This document shows positions 35,322-43,751 of a stretch of DNA of 64,000 bases, piece after piece. A program made the translations under genes and the position numbers. Position 1 is the first letter of the stretch. The number at the start of each line of letters is the position of its first letter. The notes beneath the pieces are model-generated. The model saw only the letters and a list, made by a program, of their open reading frames with translations. It was not told where the DNA came from and did no database searches. The stretch spans positions 111,918-175,917 of the forward strand of contig NZ_JAKXMK010000029.1 in NCBI RefSeq assembly GCF_022524485.1. Direction: 5' to 3'. The DNA is from Pseudonocardia alaniniphila. Its GTDB lineage: Bacteria > Actinomycetota > Actinomycetes > Mycobacteriales > Pseudonocardiaceae.

Positions 35322-36476
35322 GTGCAGGTCGTCGTCATCGGAGCCGGTGTCGTGGGCGCGGCGGTTGCTCTCGGGCTGGCCGAGCGCGGGGCCGACGTCA
35401 CGGTGCTGGAGGCGGGCCGGCCCGGCGCCGGAACGTCCGGCACGTCGTTCGCCTGGGTGAACTCGGCGAACAAGGAGCCGGAGCACTACCACGCGCTGAA
35501 CCACGCCGGGGTGCGCGCCCACCACGAGCTCGCCGGTGATCGTTCGCCGTGGTTCTTCCCGACCGGCAACCTCGAGTGGGCCGTCACCGGGCAGCACCGT
35601 GCGTCGCTGGCGGCGAGGCTCGATCGGCTCACCGCCCGGGGCTACCCGGCGCAGCGGCTGACCGCGGAGCAGGCCCGGGAGCTCGAACCGGATCTGATGG
35701 TGACCGGTGAGGACGTCGACTTCGCGTTCTTCCCGGAGGAGGGGCATGTCCTTCCCCTCGTGCTGCTCGGCAGGCTTCTCGGCGACGCCCGGGACCGTGG
35801 GGTGCGCGTGCGCGTCGGGAGCGCCGTCGTCGAGATCGAGCGCACGCCGACGGGGGCGGTGATCGGCACGGCCGACGGTGCCCGTTATGCGGCCGACGTC
35901 GTCGTGAGCTGCACCGGACGATGGACGGGCGCGGTGGCCGGCCTGGCCGGGGCCGACGTGCCCATGGTCGACACCACCCGGGCCGGATCGGCAGCCGTCG
36001 GTCTTCTGGCTGCCACGGAGCCCGTGGCGGTGCGGTTGTCGCGAGTGCTCACCGGACCGCAGTTGAACGTCCGTCCCGATGGCGGTGGCCGGCTGCTGCT
36101 GCAGGGGCTCGACCTCGATGCGCGGGCGGACCCGGCTGTCCCTCTGACACCGGGCGGTGTGGAGGGCAAGGAGCTTCTCGGCAGGCTCGCGCAGGTGCTC
36201 CGGTCCACCGCGGACGCGGAGATCGCCACCGTCCGACTGGGACAGCGGGCGCTCCCCGGCGACGGCCTCACGGTGGCGGGGTTCACCGACGGCGATGCCT
36301 GGTTCTACGTCGTCGCGACCCACAGCGGCATCACGCTCGCCCCGCTGCTGCGACGTCTCGTGGCGGGCGAGGTGTTCGGTGAGGAGTCGGGGCTGCTCAC
36401 CGAGTTCCGGCCCGGCCGGTTCGGCGACGGCCAGCAAGCCGCCGTCGCACCGGCTCGGCAGCCGGGCGAGCAGTGA
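35322..36476 (+). CDS. FAD-dependent oxidoreductase, DAO family
   Basis: A 384-residue D-amino-acid-oxidase-fold flavoprotein. The FAD-binding GAGVVG motif (residues 7-12) begins the sequence and the C-terminal FYVVATHSGITLAPLLRR segment is typical. It should oxidise an amine or imino acid (glycine/sarcosine oxidase class); the substrate is unknown. GTG 35322 has GAGAG 7 bp upstream; GTG 35316 is an alternative. It follows the acyltransferase gene after 43 bp. Confidence 0.85.
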   Translation: MQVVVIGAGVVGAAVALGLAERGADVTVLEAGRPGAGTSGTSFAWVNSANKEPEHYHALNHAGVRAHHELAGDRSPWFFPTGNLEWAVTGQHRASLAARLDRLTARGYPAQRLTAEQARELEPDLMVTGEDVDFAFFPEEGHVLPLVLLGRLLGDARDRGVRVRVGSAVVEIERTPTGAVIGTADGARYAADVVVSCTGRWTGAVAGLAGADVPMVDTTRAGSAAVGLLAATEPVAVRLSRVLTGPQLNVRPDGGGRLLLQGLDLDARADPAVPLTPGGVEGKELLGRLAQVLRSTADAEIATVRLGQRALPGDGLTVAGFTDGDAWFYVVATHSGITLAPLLRRLVAGEVFGEESGLLTEFRPGRFGDGQQAAVAPARQPGEQ

Positions 36477-36488
36477 GCCGACTGCTGG

Positions 36489-37520
36489 TCAGAAGACGAG
36501 CGTCCAGCCCTCGTCGTGCGCCTGCTCCGCCGTGTAGGACACGCCGTGCACCTTCAGCCCCTGTGGGTCCAGCAGGGTGATGGCGCCGCCGCTGTTGCCG
36601 AGCGTGACCCCGTCGGTAAGGGCGACGGCCAGCGTGGTGCCCGCGGCGAGCGGCCCGCCGGGCACGGCGCACGTCCGCTTCGCGCGGTCGGCGATCCGCC
36701 ATCCGGTGAGGTCGAGGGGATCGGGAGAGACGTTGATCAGCGTGACGGTCTCCGCCTCGGGTGCGGGGCCTACCGGGTTGACCAGCGCGGCGACGATGCG
36801 GGCCATCCCATCACCGGTCGGTGCCGCCCCGCCGTCGCCCGGTGCCGGATGGGGCTCCTCGGCTCCCGGGATCGTGCGCCCCGTGGTGTCGTCGGTGTGC
36901 CACGCCTGGCTCTGGAACGCCAGGAAGATCGCCACCCACCGCGACTCGTCGGCGAGGTGCAGGAGCAGCCCACCGTCCTGCCAGACGCCGTCGTCCCGCG
37001 CGAACTGGGCCGAGTTGCCCTGGTTCATGTGGATGTCGTGCACCCCGTTGCCCGGCCGGAAGTCGAACACCTGGTCGGCCTGGTCCTCCGGGCCCCAGCG
37101 TTCGCCGAACACGTACGCGGTGACCTGCTGGTTCGCCTTCGCGCGCAGGATGTAGTGGTCGAGCAGGTCGGCGAGGTCGTTGTCAGGGCCGCGGGCGTCC
37201 GGCGGCAGCAGCCGCATGTCCGCCGGGTCGAAGAGGTTGGCCCGGATGTAGTCGAGGTTCGCCCCGCCCGGCCCCGGGTGCAGTGGCGTCCAGCCCGAGC
37301 CGGCCTCGGGCAGCGCTGCGGTGACCGGGTGGCGGAAGTCGTCGACGACGAGGTAGCGCAGCTCCGACGGCGCCTCAGCCGACTCGACGTTGACGGCCGC
37401 CCGGTAGTGCACACCGCCGTCGTCGACGAGGTGGATCTGGTAGTGCGGAGAGTCGGACGACCCCTCGCGGCGTGTGTCGACGACACGCCCGGACAGCACT
37501 CCGTAGGCCTTCAGTGGCAT
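36489..37520 (-). CDS. DUF2278 (YukJ-like) protein fused to a lamin-tail domain
   Basis: A 343-residue protein. The first ~225 residues match DUF2278 (MPLKAYGVLSGRVVD, then NLDYIRANLF and the VHDIHMNQGN core). The last ~105 residues form an LTD (lamin-tail) fold, seen in VTLINVSPDPLDLTGWRIAD and the GGAITLLDPQG strand. Bacterial LTD domains often sit with nucleases and surface proteins. Function unknown. No signal peptide is visible, so it is likely cytosolic. It converges on the FAD gene. Confidence 0.78.
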   Translation of the reverse strand: MPLKAYGVLSGRVVDTRREGSSDSPHYQIHLVDDGGVHYRAAVNVESAEAPSELRYLVVDDFRHPVTAALPEAGSGWTPLHPGPGGANLDYIRANLFDPADMRLLPPDARGPDNDLADLLDHYILRAKANQQVTAYVFGERWGPEDQADQVFDFRPGNGVHDIHMNQGNSAQFARDDGVWQDGGLLLHLADESRWVAIFLAFQSQAWHTDDTTGRTIPGAEEPHPAPGDGGAAPTGDGMARIVAALVNPVGPAPEAETVTLINVSPDPLDLTGWRIADRAKRTCAVPGGPLAAGTTLAVALTDGVTLGNSGGAITLLDPQGLKVHGVSYTAEQAHDEGWTLVF

Positions 37521-37660
37521 CGCAGCCCCCCAATCCCCATGTTCCTGATGCTAGGAACACGCAGGTCAGGTGTTGATGCGTTGGCCGGCAGGCGGACGGT
37601 GGGCGACGTGCGGGTGTGGAATGGGCGACTCGCGGGCGGGTGCGCAGCCGCGCTGATCGG

Positions 37661-38442
37661 TCAGAACAGGTGGGGGATGTTGCCGGTCAGGCCGCCGTCG
37701 ACGGTGATCGTCTGCCCGGTCAGGTAGCTCGCGAGATCGGACATGAGGAACAGCACCGGTCCCGCGATCTCGGACGCCTGGCCGGCGCTGGCACGGGGGA
37801 TGTTGGCGTCCACGCGGGCCCATCCCGCCTCGTCGAGGAGCGCGTCGAGGTGGGGTGTGTGGGTGAATCCGGGGGCGACGGCATTGACCAGGACGCCGAG
37901 CGGAGCGAGCTCGTGTCCGGCCGATTCGACCATGCGGTGGAGCGCGGCCTTGGCGGCGCCGTAGACGGTCTGGCCGGGGCGAACGTGTGCCCGGCGATGG
38001 AGCCGATGAACACCATGGACCCACCGCCTGCCTCGGCGATGGCCTGGCCACCGATCCGCAGCGCCAGGAAGGCGTGCCGGAGGACGACGTCGAACTGGTC
38101 GTCGTAGCGATCCTCGTCGTAGCTCAGTACCGGGCCCATCAGACCCCTGCCGACGATGTCGACGAGGCCGCTGACCGGGCCGATGCGGCTCGCCTCGGCG
38201 ACGACGTGTTCCATGCCGTCGCGGCGGATGACGTCGGCCGTCACGGCGACCCCGCCGATCTCCTTCGCCACGGCCTCCACCGGCTCGATCCGCCGTCCCA
38301 CGCAGACGACCGTGGCGCCCGCCTGTGCCAGCGCGTGGCTGCATTGGCGGCCGATCCCGGCGCCCGCGCCCAGCACCACGACGACACGGCCGTCCAGCCG
38401 CAGCTGGTGCGGGTTGTCGGGCACCGCATCGGGGCTGCTCAC
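37661..38442 (-). pseudogene. SDR family oxidoreductase with a one-base frameshift
   Basis: An SDR gene split between two frames. The first part (38442 down to about 37980) encodes the cofactor-binding GAGAGIG loop and FIGSIAGHTFAP. The second part (down to 37661) encodes GQTVYGAAKAALHRMV with catalytic Tyr-xxx-Lys, and a normal end (GQTITVDGGLTGNIPHLF). Joining them needs one added base at the GGGG run, 37976-37979 (plus strand). It is either a recent inactivating deletion or a sequencing error in the homopolymer. An intact protein would have about 260 residues. Confidence 0.78.
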
Positions 38443-38586
38443 CGGTTCGGCCCGAGATGAGTGGGACGGACGAACGTGAGCCTCATGGGGCGCCTCCTTC
38501 GACGGCGGGCCGGACCCGACTTCCGTCGACGCTAGGTCGCCCCGGTCCGCTCGCGCTGCTCGTGGTGACGCAGGAGACGGGTCGGT

Positions 38587-39906
38587 TCAGCGCAGCGCGG
38601 CGTTGCCGGCGTCCTGGGCCGCCTGCAGTCCCTGCGGTACGGGCGTCCGGCCGGCGAACACGTCGTTGAGGATCGGCTCGAACGCCGTGGCGCCCGCACC
38701 GAACTTCGGTCCCGACGGCGCAGGGATCGTGGCGGTGCCGCCGTCGGCGCCGAAGTACCGCGTGTCGACCCCCCGCGCGGTCCAGTAGTCGAAGTAGCCC
38801 TTCTGGGCCGCGGAGACGGCGGGAAGGGCGGCACCTTCGGCGCCGACGAACGAGGCGCCCTGCTCCGAGCCGAGCCAGCGCAGCACCCGCAGGATGGCCT
38901 CGTGTCGCGGGCTGTCGGCGTTGCCTGCGGCGATCACGCTGTTCACGACGCTGACGCGACCCGTCGGCCCGGCGAGCAGCGGCGCGATGCCCCAGTCGAA
39001 GGTGGCCCCGTCGTCGATGTTCTTGAGGTTGTAGGTGCCCGACTGGAACAGCGCCATCTTTCCCTGCAGGAACTGGTCGCGGCTGAAGTCGGGGTTGTCG
39101 TTGGTGGCGGACGCGGGCGGGCTCACGTGCTGGGTGTTGATCAGATCGACGAGGTAGGAGAACGCCTGCTCGGTGGGCGGTTCGGTCATCACGAACGTGT
39201 CGTCGGGGGCCTGGAAGCGGCCACCGTTCGAGCCGATGAAGTTGTAGTAGATCGCTTGCAGGTCGCGCGCGGCGTTGAAGCCGTACTGGGTGACGGATCC
39301 CGGGTCGAAGCCGGGCTGGTCCGCGGTGCGTCCCGCCGCGTCGCGGGTGAGCCGGCGCGCCGCGGGCAGGAACGTGTCGGCGGCCGGGTTCGTCGGGTTC
39401 CAGGTCAGGTTCGCCGGATCCACACCCGCGGCGTCGACCATCGCCTTGTTGTAGTAGACGACGATGCGCCCGTCGGTGAGTGCCGGCACACCCCACAGCG
39501 TCCCGGCGCGGGTGTACTGCTGCACCGCGGCCGGCACCCAGGCGCCGCTCTCGCCTGCGAGCTCCCGGCCCACGTCGATCAGCTTGCCGCCGTCGGCGAG
39601 CGCGCCGAAGTACAGCGCGTTGAGCCAGTAGATGTCGTCGGCGGTGCCGCTGGCCACGTCGAGCGTCAGCCCGGTGAAGTAGTCGGCGTAGGGCACCGTC
39701 CGGATCTGCACGCGGATATCCGGGTTCTGAGTGCTGAACTCGGCGAACGACTTCTCGTACGCCGCGGCCACCTGGTCGTCCCACACCCGCATGGAGACGG
39801 TTGTGACGCCGTCGGCCGCGGGCCCGTCGTCCGGGCCCGCGGGAGAGCACGCGGCTAGCGGTACGAGCAGTGTGGCCGCGAGAACGGCCCGCCGGCTCAG
39901 TCTCAT
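38587..39906 (-). CDS. ABC transporter solute-binding lipoprotein (sugar type, family 1)
   Basis: A 439-residue extracellular lipoprotein. The signal peptide (MRLSRRAVLAATLLVPLAAC) has a lipobox with the lipidated cysteine at residue 20. The body is a family 1 sugar-binding protein (MRVWDDQVAAAYEKSFAEF, then WGVPALTDGRIVVYYNKAM, and MALFQSGTYNLKNI). It captures a sugar or oligosaccharide for the two permeases transcribed just upstream of it. The order is permease, permease, binding protein. Confidence 0.9.
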   Translation of the reverse strand: MRLSRRAVLAATLLVPLAACSPAGPDDGPAADGVTTVSMRVWDDQVAAAYEKSFAEFSTQNPDIRVQIRTVPYADYFTGLTLDVASGTADDIYWLNALYFGALADGGKLIDVGRELAGESGAWVPAAVQQYTRAGTLWGVPALTDGRIVVYYNKAMVDAAGVDPANLTWNPTNPAADTFLPAARRLTRDAAGRTADQPGFDPGSVTQYGFNAARDLQAIYYNFIGSNGGRFQAPDDTFVMTEPPTEQAFSYLVDLINTQHVSPPASATNDNPDFSRDQFLQGKMALFQSGTYNLKNIDDGATFDWGIAPLLAGPTGRVSVVNSVIAAGNADSPRHEAILRVLRWLGSEQGASFVGAEGAALPAVSAAQKGYFDYWTARGVDTRYFGADGGTATIPAPSGPKFGAGATAFEPILNDVFAGRTPVPQGLQAAQDAGNAALR

Positions 39907-39934
39907 GCTGGGACTCCTGGTTCTCCTGCGTTCG

Positions 39935-40777
39935 TCACCGGAAGCCGGTGATGGTGATCGAGCGGATGACGTGGCGCTGGAAGACCAGGAACAGCACGAG
40001 CAGCGGCAGGATCGCGACGGTCGTCGCCGCCATGACGATGGTCCAGTTGCCGTTGTACTGCGACTGCAGCCCGGCCGTGGCCACCGTCAGCACCTGCCAC
40101 TGGCGCCCGGTGGTGATCACCAGCGGCCACAGGAAGCTGTTCCAGTGCGTGACCACGGTGATGATCGCCAGCGTCGCGAGGATCGGCCGGCTGATCGGCA
40201 CCACGACGTGGCGCAGGGTCCGCAGGGTGCCTGCGCCGTCGAGCTTCGCGGCGTCGAGGAGGTCAGCAGGGATGGAGCGGAAGTACTCGCGCAGCAGGAA
40301 GATCGCGTACGGCGAGCCGAAGACCTGGGGGAGCACCAGCGCCCAGAACGTGTTGCGCATGCCGAGGTCGGCGAACATCGTGTAGAGCGGGATGATCGTC
40401 ACGGCCTGGGGCACCATCAGCGTGGCCAGATACACCCAGAACAGTGCGTCGCGGCCGGGGAAGCGCAGCCGGGCGAACGCGTAGGCGGCGAACACCGAGA
40501 AGAGCAGCTGCCCCACCAGGATCACGGCCACGACCTGCGCGGTCACCACGATCGGCGACACGAAGTCGTAGCGCCCGCCGAAGAGGTCGGTGAAGTTGGC
40601 CACCGTCGGCGGGTCGGGCGGGTTGAGCACCGGCTGGGAGGCGAACTGCAGCGGTGACTTGAGCGCCGTCATGATGCTGAGCACGAACGGGGCCAGCGTC
40701 ACCACCGCGCCGAGGGCGAGCAGCAGGTACGTGGCGCCGGTGGGGACGGCCCGCCGGAACCGGGCGGGGGCCGTCAC
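39935..40777 (-). CDS. Carbohydrate ABC transporter permease (MalG-like)
   Basis: A 280-residue inner-membrane permease with about six helices. The cytoplasmic EAA-loop lies around DLLDAAKLDGAGTLRTLRHVVVPI, where the ATPase docks. It starts at GTG 40777 in a 4-base GTGA overlap with the preceding permease gene. The binding-protein gene follows after 28 bp. No ATPase gene is in the operon, so a shared MsiK-like ATPase elsewhere must energise it. Confidence 0.9.
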   Translation of the reverse strand: MTAPARFRRAVPTGATYLLLALGAVVTLAPFVLSIMTALKSPLQFASQPVLNPPDPPTVANFTDLFGGRYDFVSPIVVTAQVVAVILVGQLLFSVFAAYAFARLRFPGRDALFWVYLATLMVPQAVTIIPLYTMFADLGMRNTFWALVLPQVFGSPYAIFLLREYFRSIPADLLDAAKLDGAGTLRTLRHVVVPISRPILATLAIITVVTHWNSFLWPLVITTGRQWQVLTVATAGLQSQYNGNWTIVMAATTVAILPLLVLFLVFQRHVIRSITITGFR

Positions 40778-41643
40778 GTCGAGAGGTCGTAGGTCGTGCG
40801 GCGGGCGAACCACCGCTGCTGCGCGAGGGTGATCACCGCCAGGATCAGGAACAGCACCACGGCCATCACCGCTGCCTGCCCGATCGCCCGCGACTCGAAC
40901 GCCTCGTAGTAGATCCGTCCGGCCACGACGTCGGTGACGCCCTGCGGGCCGCCCAGGGGGGTGAGCGCGTAGACCGAGTCGAAGACCTGGAAGCTCGAGA
41001 TCACACCCGTCACGAGCACGAAGAACAGTGTCGGGCGCAGCAGCGGCAGCGTCACCAGGCGGAAGGTCTGCCACGGGCCGGCACCGTCGAGCAGTGCGGC
41101 CTCCAGCACCGTGGACGGGATCGCGCGCAGCCCGGCGACGAAGAACAGGGCCACGTACCCGACCTGCGTCCACACGGTGACCGCCGCGACCGACGGCAGT
41201 GCCAACGCCGGGTCGGCGAGCCACTCCACACGGATGCCGAGCAGGGCGTTGAGGGCGCCGTCGGTGGGGGCGAGGATCCAGCGCCACACCACGCCGAGCA
41301 CCAGCGGCGCACAGATCCACGGCAGCACGTACACCACGCGGAAGACGGCCGAGCCGCGTAGCCCACGGTTGAGCAGCAGCGCCGCGCAGAGCCCCAGCAC
41401 CGTCTGGGCGGGAATCACGATCGCCACGAAGACGGCGGTGACCAGCAGCGATCGCGCGAACTGCCCGTCGTGGGCCACCTCGACGACGTTGTCGAAGCCG
41501 ACGAACGTGCGTGGGCCGATCAGGTCCCAGCGCTGCATGGCGAGCCAGACCACGATCAGGATCGGCAGCACCAGGAACGCCGCCACACCGAACAGGCTCG
41601 GGGCGAGCAGCAGGTAGGCAGTGCGCGTCTCACGGGATCTCAT
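40774..41643 (-). CDS. Carbohydrate ABC transporter permease (MalF-like)
   Basis: A 289-residue six-helix permease and the first gene of the sugar-uptake operon. The EAA loop reads EAALLDGAGPWQTFRLVTLPLLRP in two parts, and the N-terminus is MRSRETRTAYLLLAPSLF. It pairs with the MalG-like subunit in a heterodimeric pore. The promoter must lie in the 196-bp gap shared with the antitoxin gene. The sugar is unknown. Confidence 0.9.
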   Translation of the reverse strand: MRSRETRTAYLLLAPSLFGVAAFLVLPILIVVWLAMQRWDLIGPRTFVGFDNVVEVAHDGQFARSLLVTAVFVAIVIPAQTVLGLCAALLLNRGLRGSAVFRVVYVLPWICAPLVLGVVWRWILAPTDGALNALLGIRVEWLADPALALPSVAAVTVWTQVGYVALFFVAGLRAIPSTVLEAALLDGAGPWQTFRLVTLPLLRPTLFFVLVTGVISSFQVFDSVYALTPLGGPQGVTDVVAGRIYYEAFESRAIGQAAVMAVVLFLILAVITLAQQRWFARRTTYDLST

Positions 41644-41810
41644 CGTGGCGAGCTACTCAGTGGGCTCCCGGTCCGACGCTCCGCCGGAGCGCTTCGTGCT
41701 GCCGTCACCGTGGTCCCCGAGATGCGTGTCGTCCGAGTTGGATGGTCATCGGAGCTAAGATCCTCTTCGCGTCGCTGTCAAGAAATGCGCTCACGTCCAG
41801 GCCGCCGGGA

Positions 41811-41829
41811 TGCGTACGCATTCGTGTAC
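41811..41829. promoter_or_regulatory. Palindromic element before the antitoxin gene
   Basis: TGCGTACGCA (41811-41820) is a perfect palindrome. A second GTGTAC (41824-41829) repeats its GTAC core 10 bases on, ending 10 bp before the antitoxin ATG. Phd-type antitoxins repress their own promoters through TGTAC-like repeats, so this is a likely autoregulatory site. Confidence 0.5.
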
Positions 41830-41839
41830 CTTCGCGGAC

Positions 41840-42163
41840 ATGCGACCGCCGGAAGTCCTGTCGTTCCGGGAGTTCCGCGCCGGCCTCGCCGCCACGCTGA
41901 AGCGCGTGCAGAGCCCCGGGAGTGAGCCCGTCTTCGTGGGCGCCCATCGCAGGCCGGAAGCCGTGGTCATGTCCGTCTCACACTACGAGGCGCTCGTGGC
42001 CGCCGCCGAGCGGCGCGAGGCCGTGGCGGAGGCGCTGGCCTCGGTGCGGGCCGAGGGCCTCGAGCCCAGCGCGGAGGCACAGCAGCTGTTCACGGCGGTC
42101 GCGGCGGGCGACCTCGACACCGATGAGCTCCGCGAGCGGGTGCTGGCGCGCTACCACCGGTGA
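41840..42163 (+). CDS. Phd/YefM-like antitoxin with VbhA-type Fic-inhibitory motif
   Basis: A 107-residue antitoxin. Residues 1-~57 look like a Phd/YefM DNA-binding domain (VLSFREFRAGLAATL ... VVMSVSHYEALV). The C-terminal part resembles VbhA antitoxins, with the Fic-inhibitory helix motif SVRAEG at residues 68-73, matching [S/T]xxxE[G/N], followed by PSAEAQQLF and GDLDTDELRERVLARY. The serine/glutamate pair should insert into the Fic active site and block ATP positioning. The gene overlaps the Fic gene by 4 bases (GTGA). I chose ATG 41840 by homology; an earlier in-frame start at 41810 is less likely. Confidence 0.85.
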   Translation: MRPPEVLSFREFRAGLAATLKRVQSPGSEPVFVGAHRRPEAVVMSVSHYEALVAAAERREAVAEALASVRAEGLEPSAEAQQLFTAVAAGDLDTDELRERVLARYHR

Positions 42164-42789
42164 GCTGGGATCCCTACCTCGACCTGGACACCGGCGTCCT
42201 GCACAACCGGCTCGGGATCAGCGACCGCCTGGAGCTGGCGAGGGCCGAGGCCGACCTGACGGCGTCGCGGCTCTACGACCTGCAGCGCACCCGGCTGACC
42301 GGTGACTACGACATGGACCACCTGCGGTCCTTCCACCGGGTGATCTTCGGGGACGTCTACGACTGGGCGGGGGAGCTGCGCACCGTCTCGATCGGCCGCG
42401 GCGGGCTCTTCTGCCTGCCCGGCGATCTCGTCTCCTCCGGCAGCGCCGTGTTCGACCGCCTCGCCCACGCCCAGTACCTGCGCGGACTGGACCGGGAGAC
42501 GTTCGTCGACCGCATCGCCGATCTGCTGGCCGACGTCAACTACCTGCACCCGTTCCGCGACGGCAACGGCCGGACGCAGCGCGCCTTCCTCGCCCAGCTC
42601 GCCCGCGACGCCGGTCACCGCATCCGCTGGGCGCTGATGGACCCCACGACCAACGTCGCCGCGTCCGCTGCGGCGCTTCGCGGTGACAACCGGCAGCTGC
42701 GTCACCTGCTCGACCTGCTCGTCGTCGGCGGAGGCTTCCCCGCCGGCAATCGGCCCGAGCAGCCGCCGCGGCCCTCCGAGCCGGGGTAG
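42160..42789 (+). CDS. Fic/DOC family AMP-transferase toxin
   Basis: A 209-residue Fic protein. The full catalytic motif HPFRDGNGRTQR is at residues 130-141, with all residues for AMP transfer from ATP to a target hydroxyl. Upstream are the family elements VIFGDVYDWAGELRTV and ISIG-like flap (TVSIGRGG). Targets of such toxins include DNA gyrase and topoisomerase IV in the VbhT/FicT class; the target here is unknown. GTG start at 42160, coupled to the antitoxin stop. A terminator-like hairpin follows. Confidence 0.9.
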   Translation: MSWDPYLDLDTGVLHNRLGISDRLELARAEADLTASRLYDLQRTRLTGDYDMDHLRSFHRVIFGDVYDWAGELRTVSIGRGGLFCLPGDLVSSGSAVFDRLAHAQYLRGLDRETFVDRIADLLADVNYLHPFRDGNGRTQRAFLAQLARDAGHRIRWALMDPTTNVAASAAALRGDNRQLRHLLDLLVVGGGFPAGNRPEQPPRPSEPG

Positions 42790-42812
42790 GACGGGGCCCG
42801 GGCGGGCAGGAG

Positions 42813-42867
42813 GCGTGCTGCACAACTCCGCCCGTAGCGCGCAGTAGGGCCGAGTTGTTCAGCGCGC
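42813..42867. terminator. Long imperfect stem-loop between fic and the MBL gene
   Basis: ACAACTC (42822-42828) pairs with GAGTTGT (42852-42858). The stem extends outward through GCTG/CAGC and GCG/CGC with single mismatches, and inward through CCC/GGG. It lies between converging genes and could end both transcripts. Confidence 0.6.
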
Positions 42868-42869
42868 TC

Positions 42870-43685
42870 CTATGTCAGGTGGTCGAAGTCACCCCGGACC
42901 CAGCCGATGTGCCGGTCGGCGGAGCGGCGCACGATCGCCCGGGCGTCGGAGTCGATCTTCAGGCCGAAGTTGCCGTAGAGCCGGTCGAACTCGAAGCCCT
43001 CGACCGCCTGGGCGATCCGCTCGACCACGGCGCCGGAGAGCGGGATGCGATTCGGATAGCTGCGCATGAAGCTGACGGACGTCCGGTCCGGGTTGGGCAT
43101 GATCGTGTCGCCGCTGAGCAGCACGCCCGCGCCTGCCGCCCCCGCCGCCCAGTGGGCGACCGCGCTGCCGGGGAAGTGGCCGCCCGGCTGTGTCAGCGTG
43201 ACACCCGGCAGGAGCTCCACCTTGCCCGACCACGGGCGGATGACGGGATCGGGCCGGGCCACCCAGTCCATGTCCCGCTCCGCGACCAGCACCTCGGGAT
43301 CACCCAGTGCCCGGCTCCACTCCACCTGCACCCCGAACATGTGCGGGTGGCTCGGCACGATCGCGACGACCTCGCCCAGCTCGCGGATGACCGCGGCGGT
43401 CTCCTCGTCCAGGTAGCCGATCGGGTCCCACAGCAGGTTGCCCTCCGACGTGCGGATCAGCTTGGTGTGCTGACCGATGCCGACCTGGGGGTCGCTCGTG
43501 ATGGAGAAGAGGTCAGGCTCCAGTTCGGACACGACGAGCCGCTGGCCCGCGGCCTCCAGCTCGTCCAGAGTGGTCCACTGCTGCCCCTCGGCCGGCACCC
43601 ACTGCCGCTCGTCGGCGCAGATCCGGCATACCCCGATCGCTTCGGTGTGCTCCACCGCGCATGTCCGACAGATCGAGAAACCCAC
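42870..43685 (-). CDS. Metallo-beta-lactamase fold protein with N-terminal zinc ribbon
   Basis: A 271-residue protein. An N-terminal zinc ribbon has CRTC (Cys6, Cys9) and CRIC (Cys20, Cys23). The MBL fold follows, but its metal motif is degenerate: SHPHMFG (His113, His115) in place of HxHxDH. GGHFPGS and LSGDT remain. With Asp and the third His missing it may bind one metal or have lost hydrolase activity. GTG 43685 has GGAGGGG at good spacing; GTG 43700 is also in frame. It is the last gene after the tetR gene. Confidence 0.75.
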   Translation of the reverse strand: MGFSICRTCAVEHTEAIGVCRICADERQWVPAEGQQWTTLDELEAAGQRLVVSELEPDLFSITSDPQVGIGQHTKLIRTSEGNLLWDPIGYLDEETAAVIRELGEVVAIVPSHPHMFGVQVEWSRALGDPEVLVAERDMDWVARPDPVIRPWSGKVELLPGVTLTQPGGHFPGSAVAHWAAGAAGAGVLLSGDTIMPNPDRTSVSFMRSYPNRIPLSGAVVERIAQAVEGFEFDRLYGNFGLKIDSDARAIVRRSADRHIGWVRGDFDHLT

Positions 43686-43751
43686 GGCTGTCCCCTCCAC
43701 CTCGACGCTAGCCCCACACCACCTTGCCTCGTAGCGACAGTCTTGTCCTCG

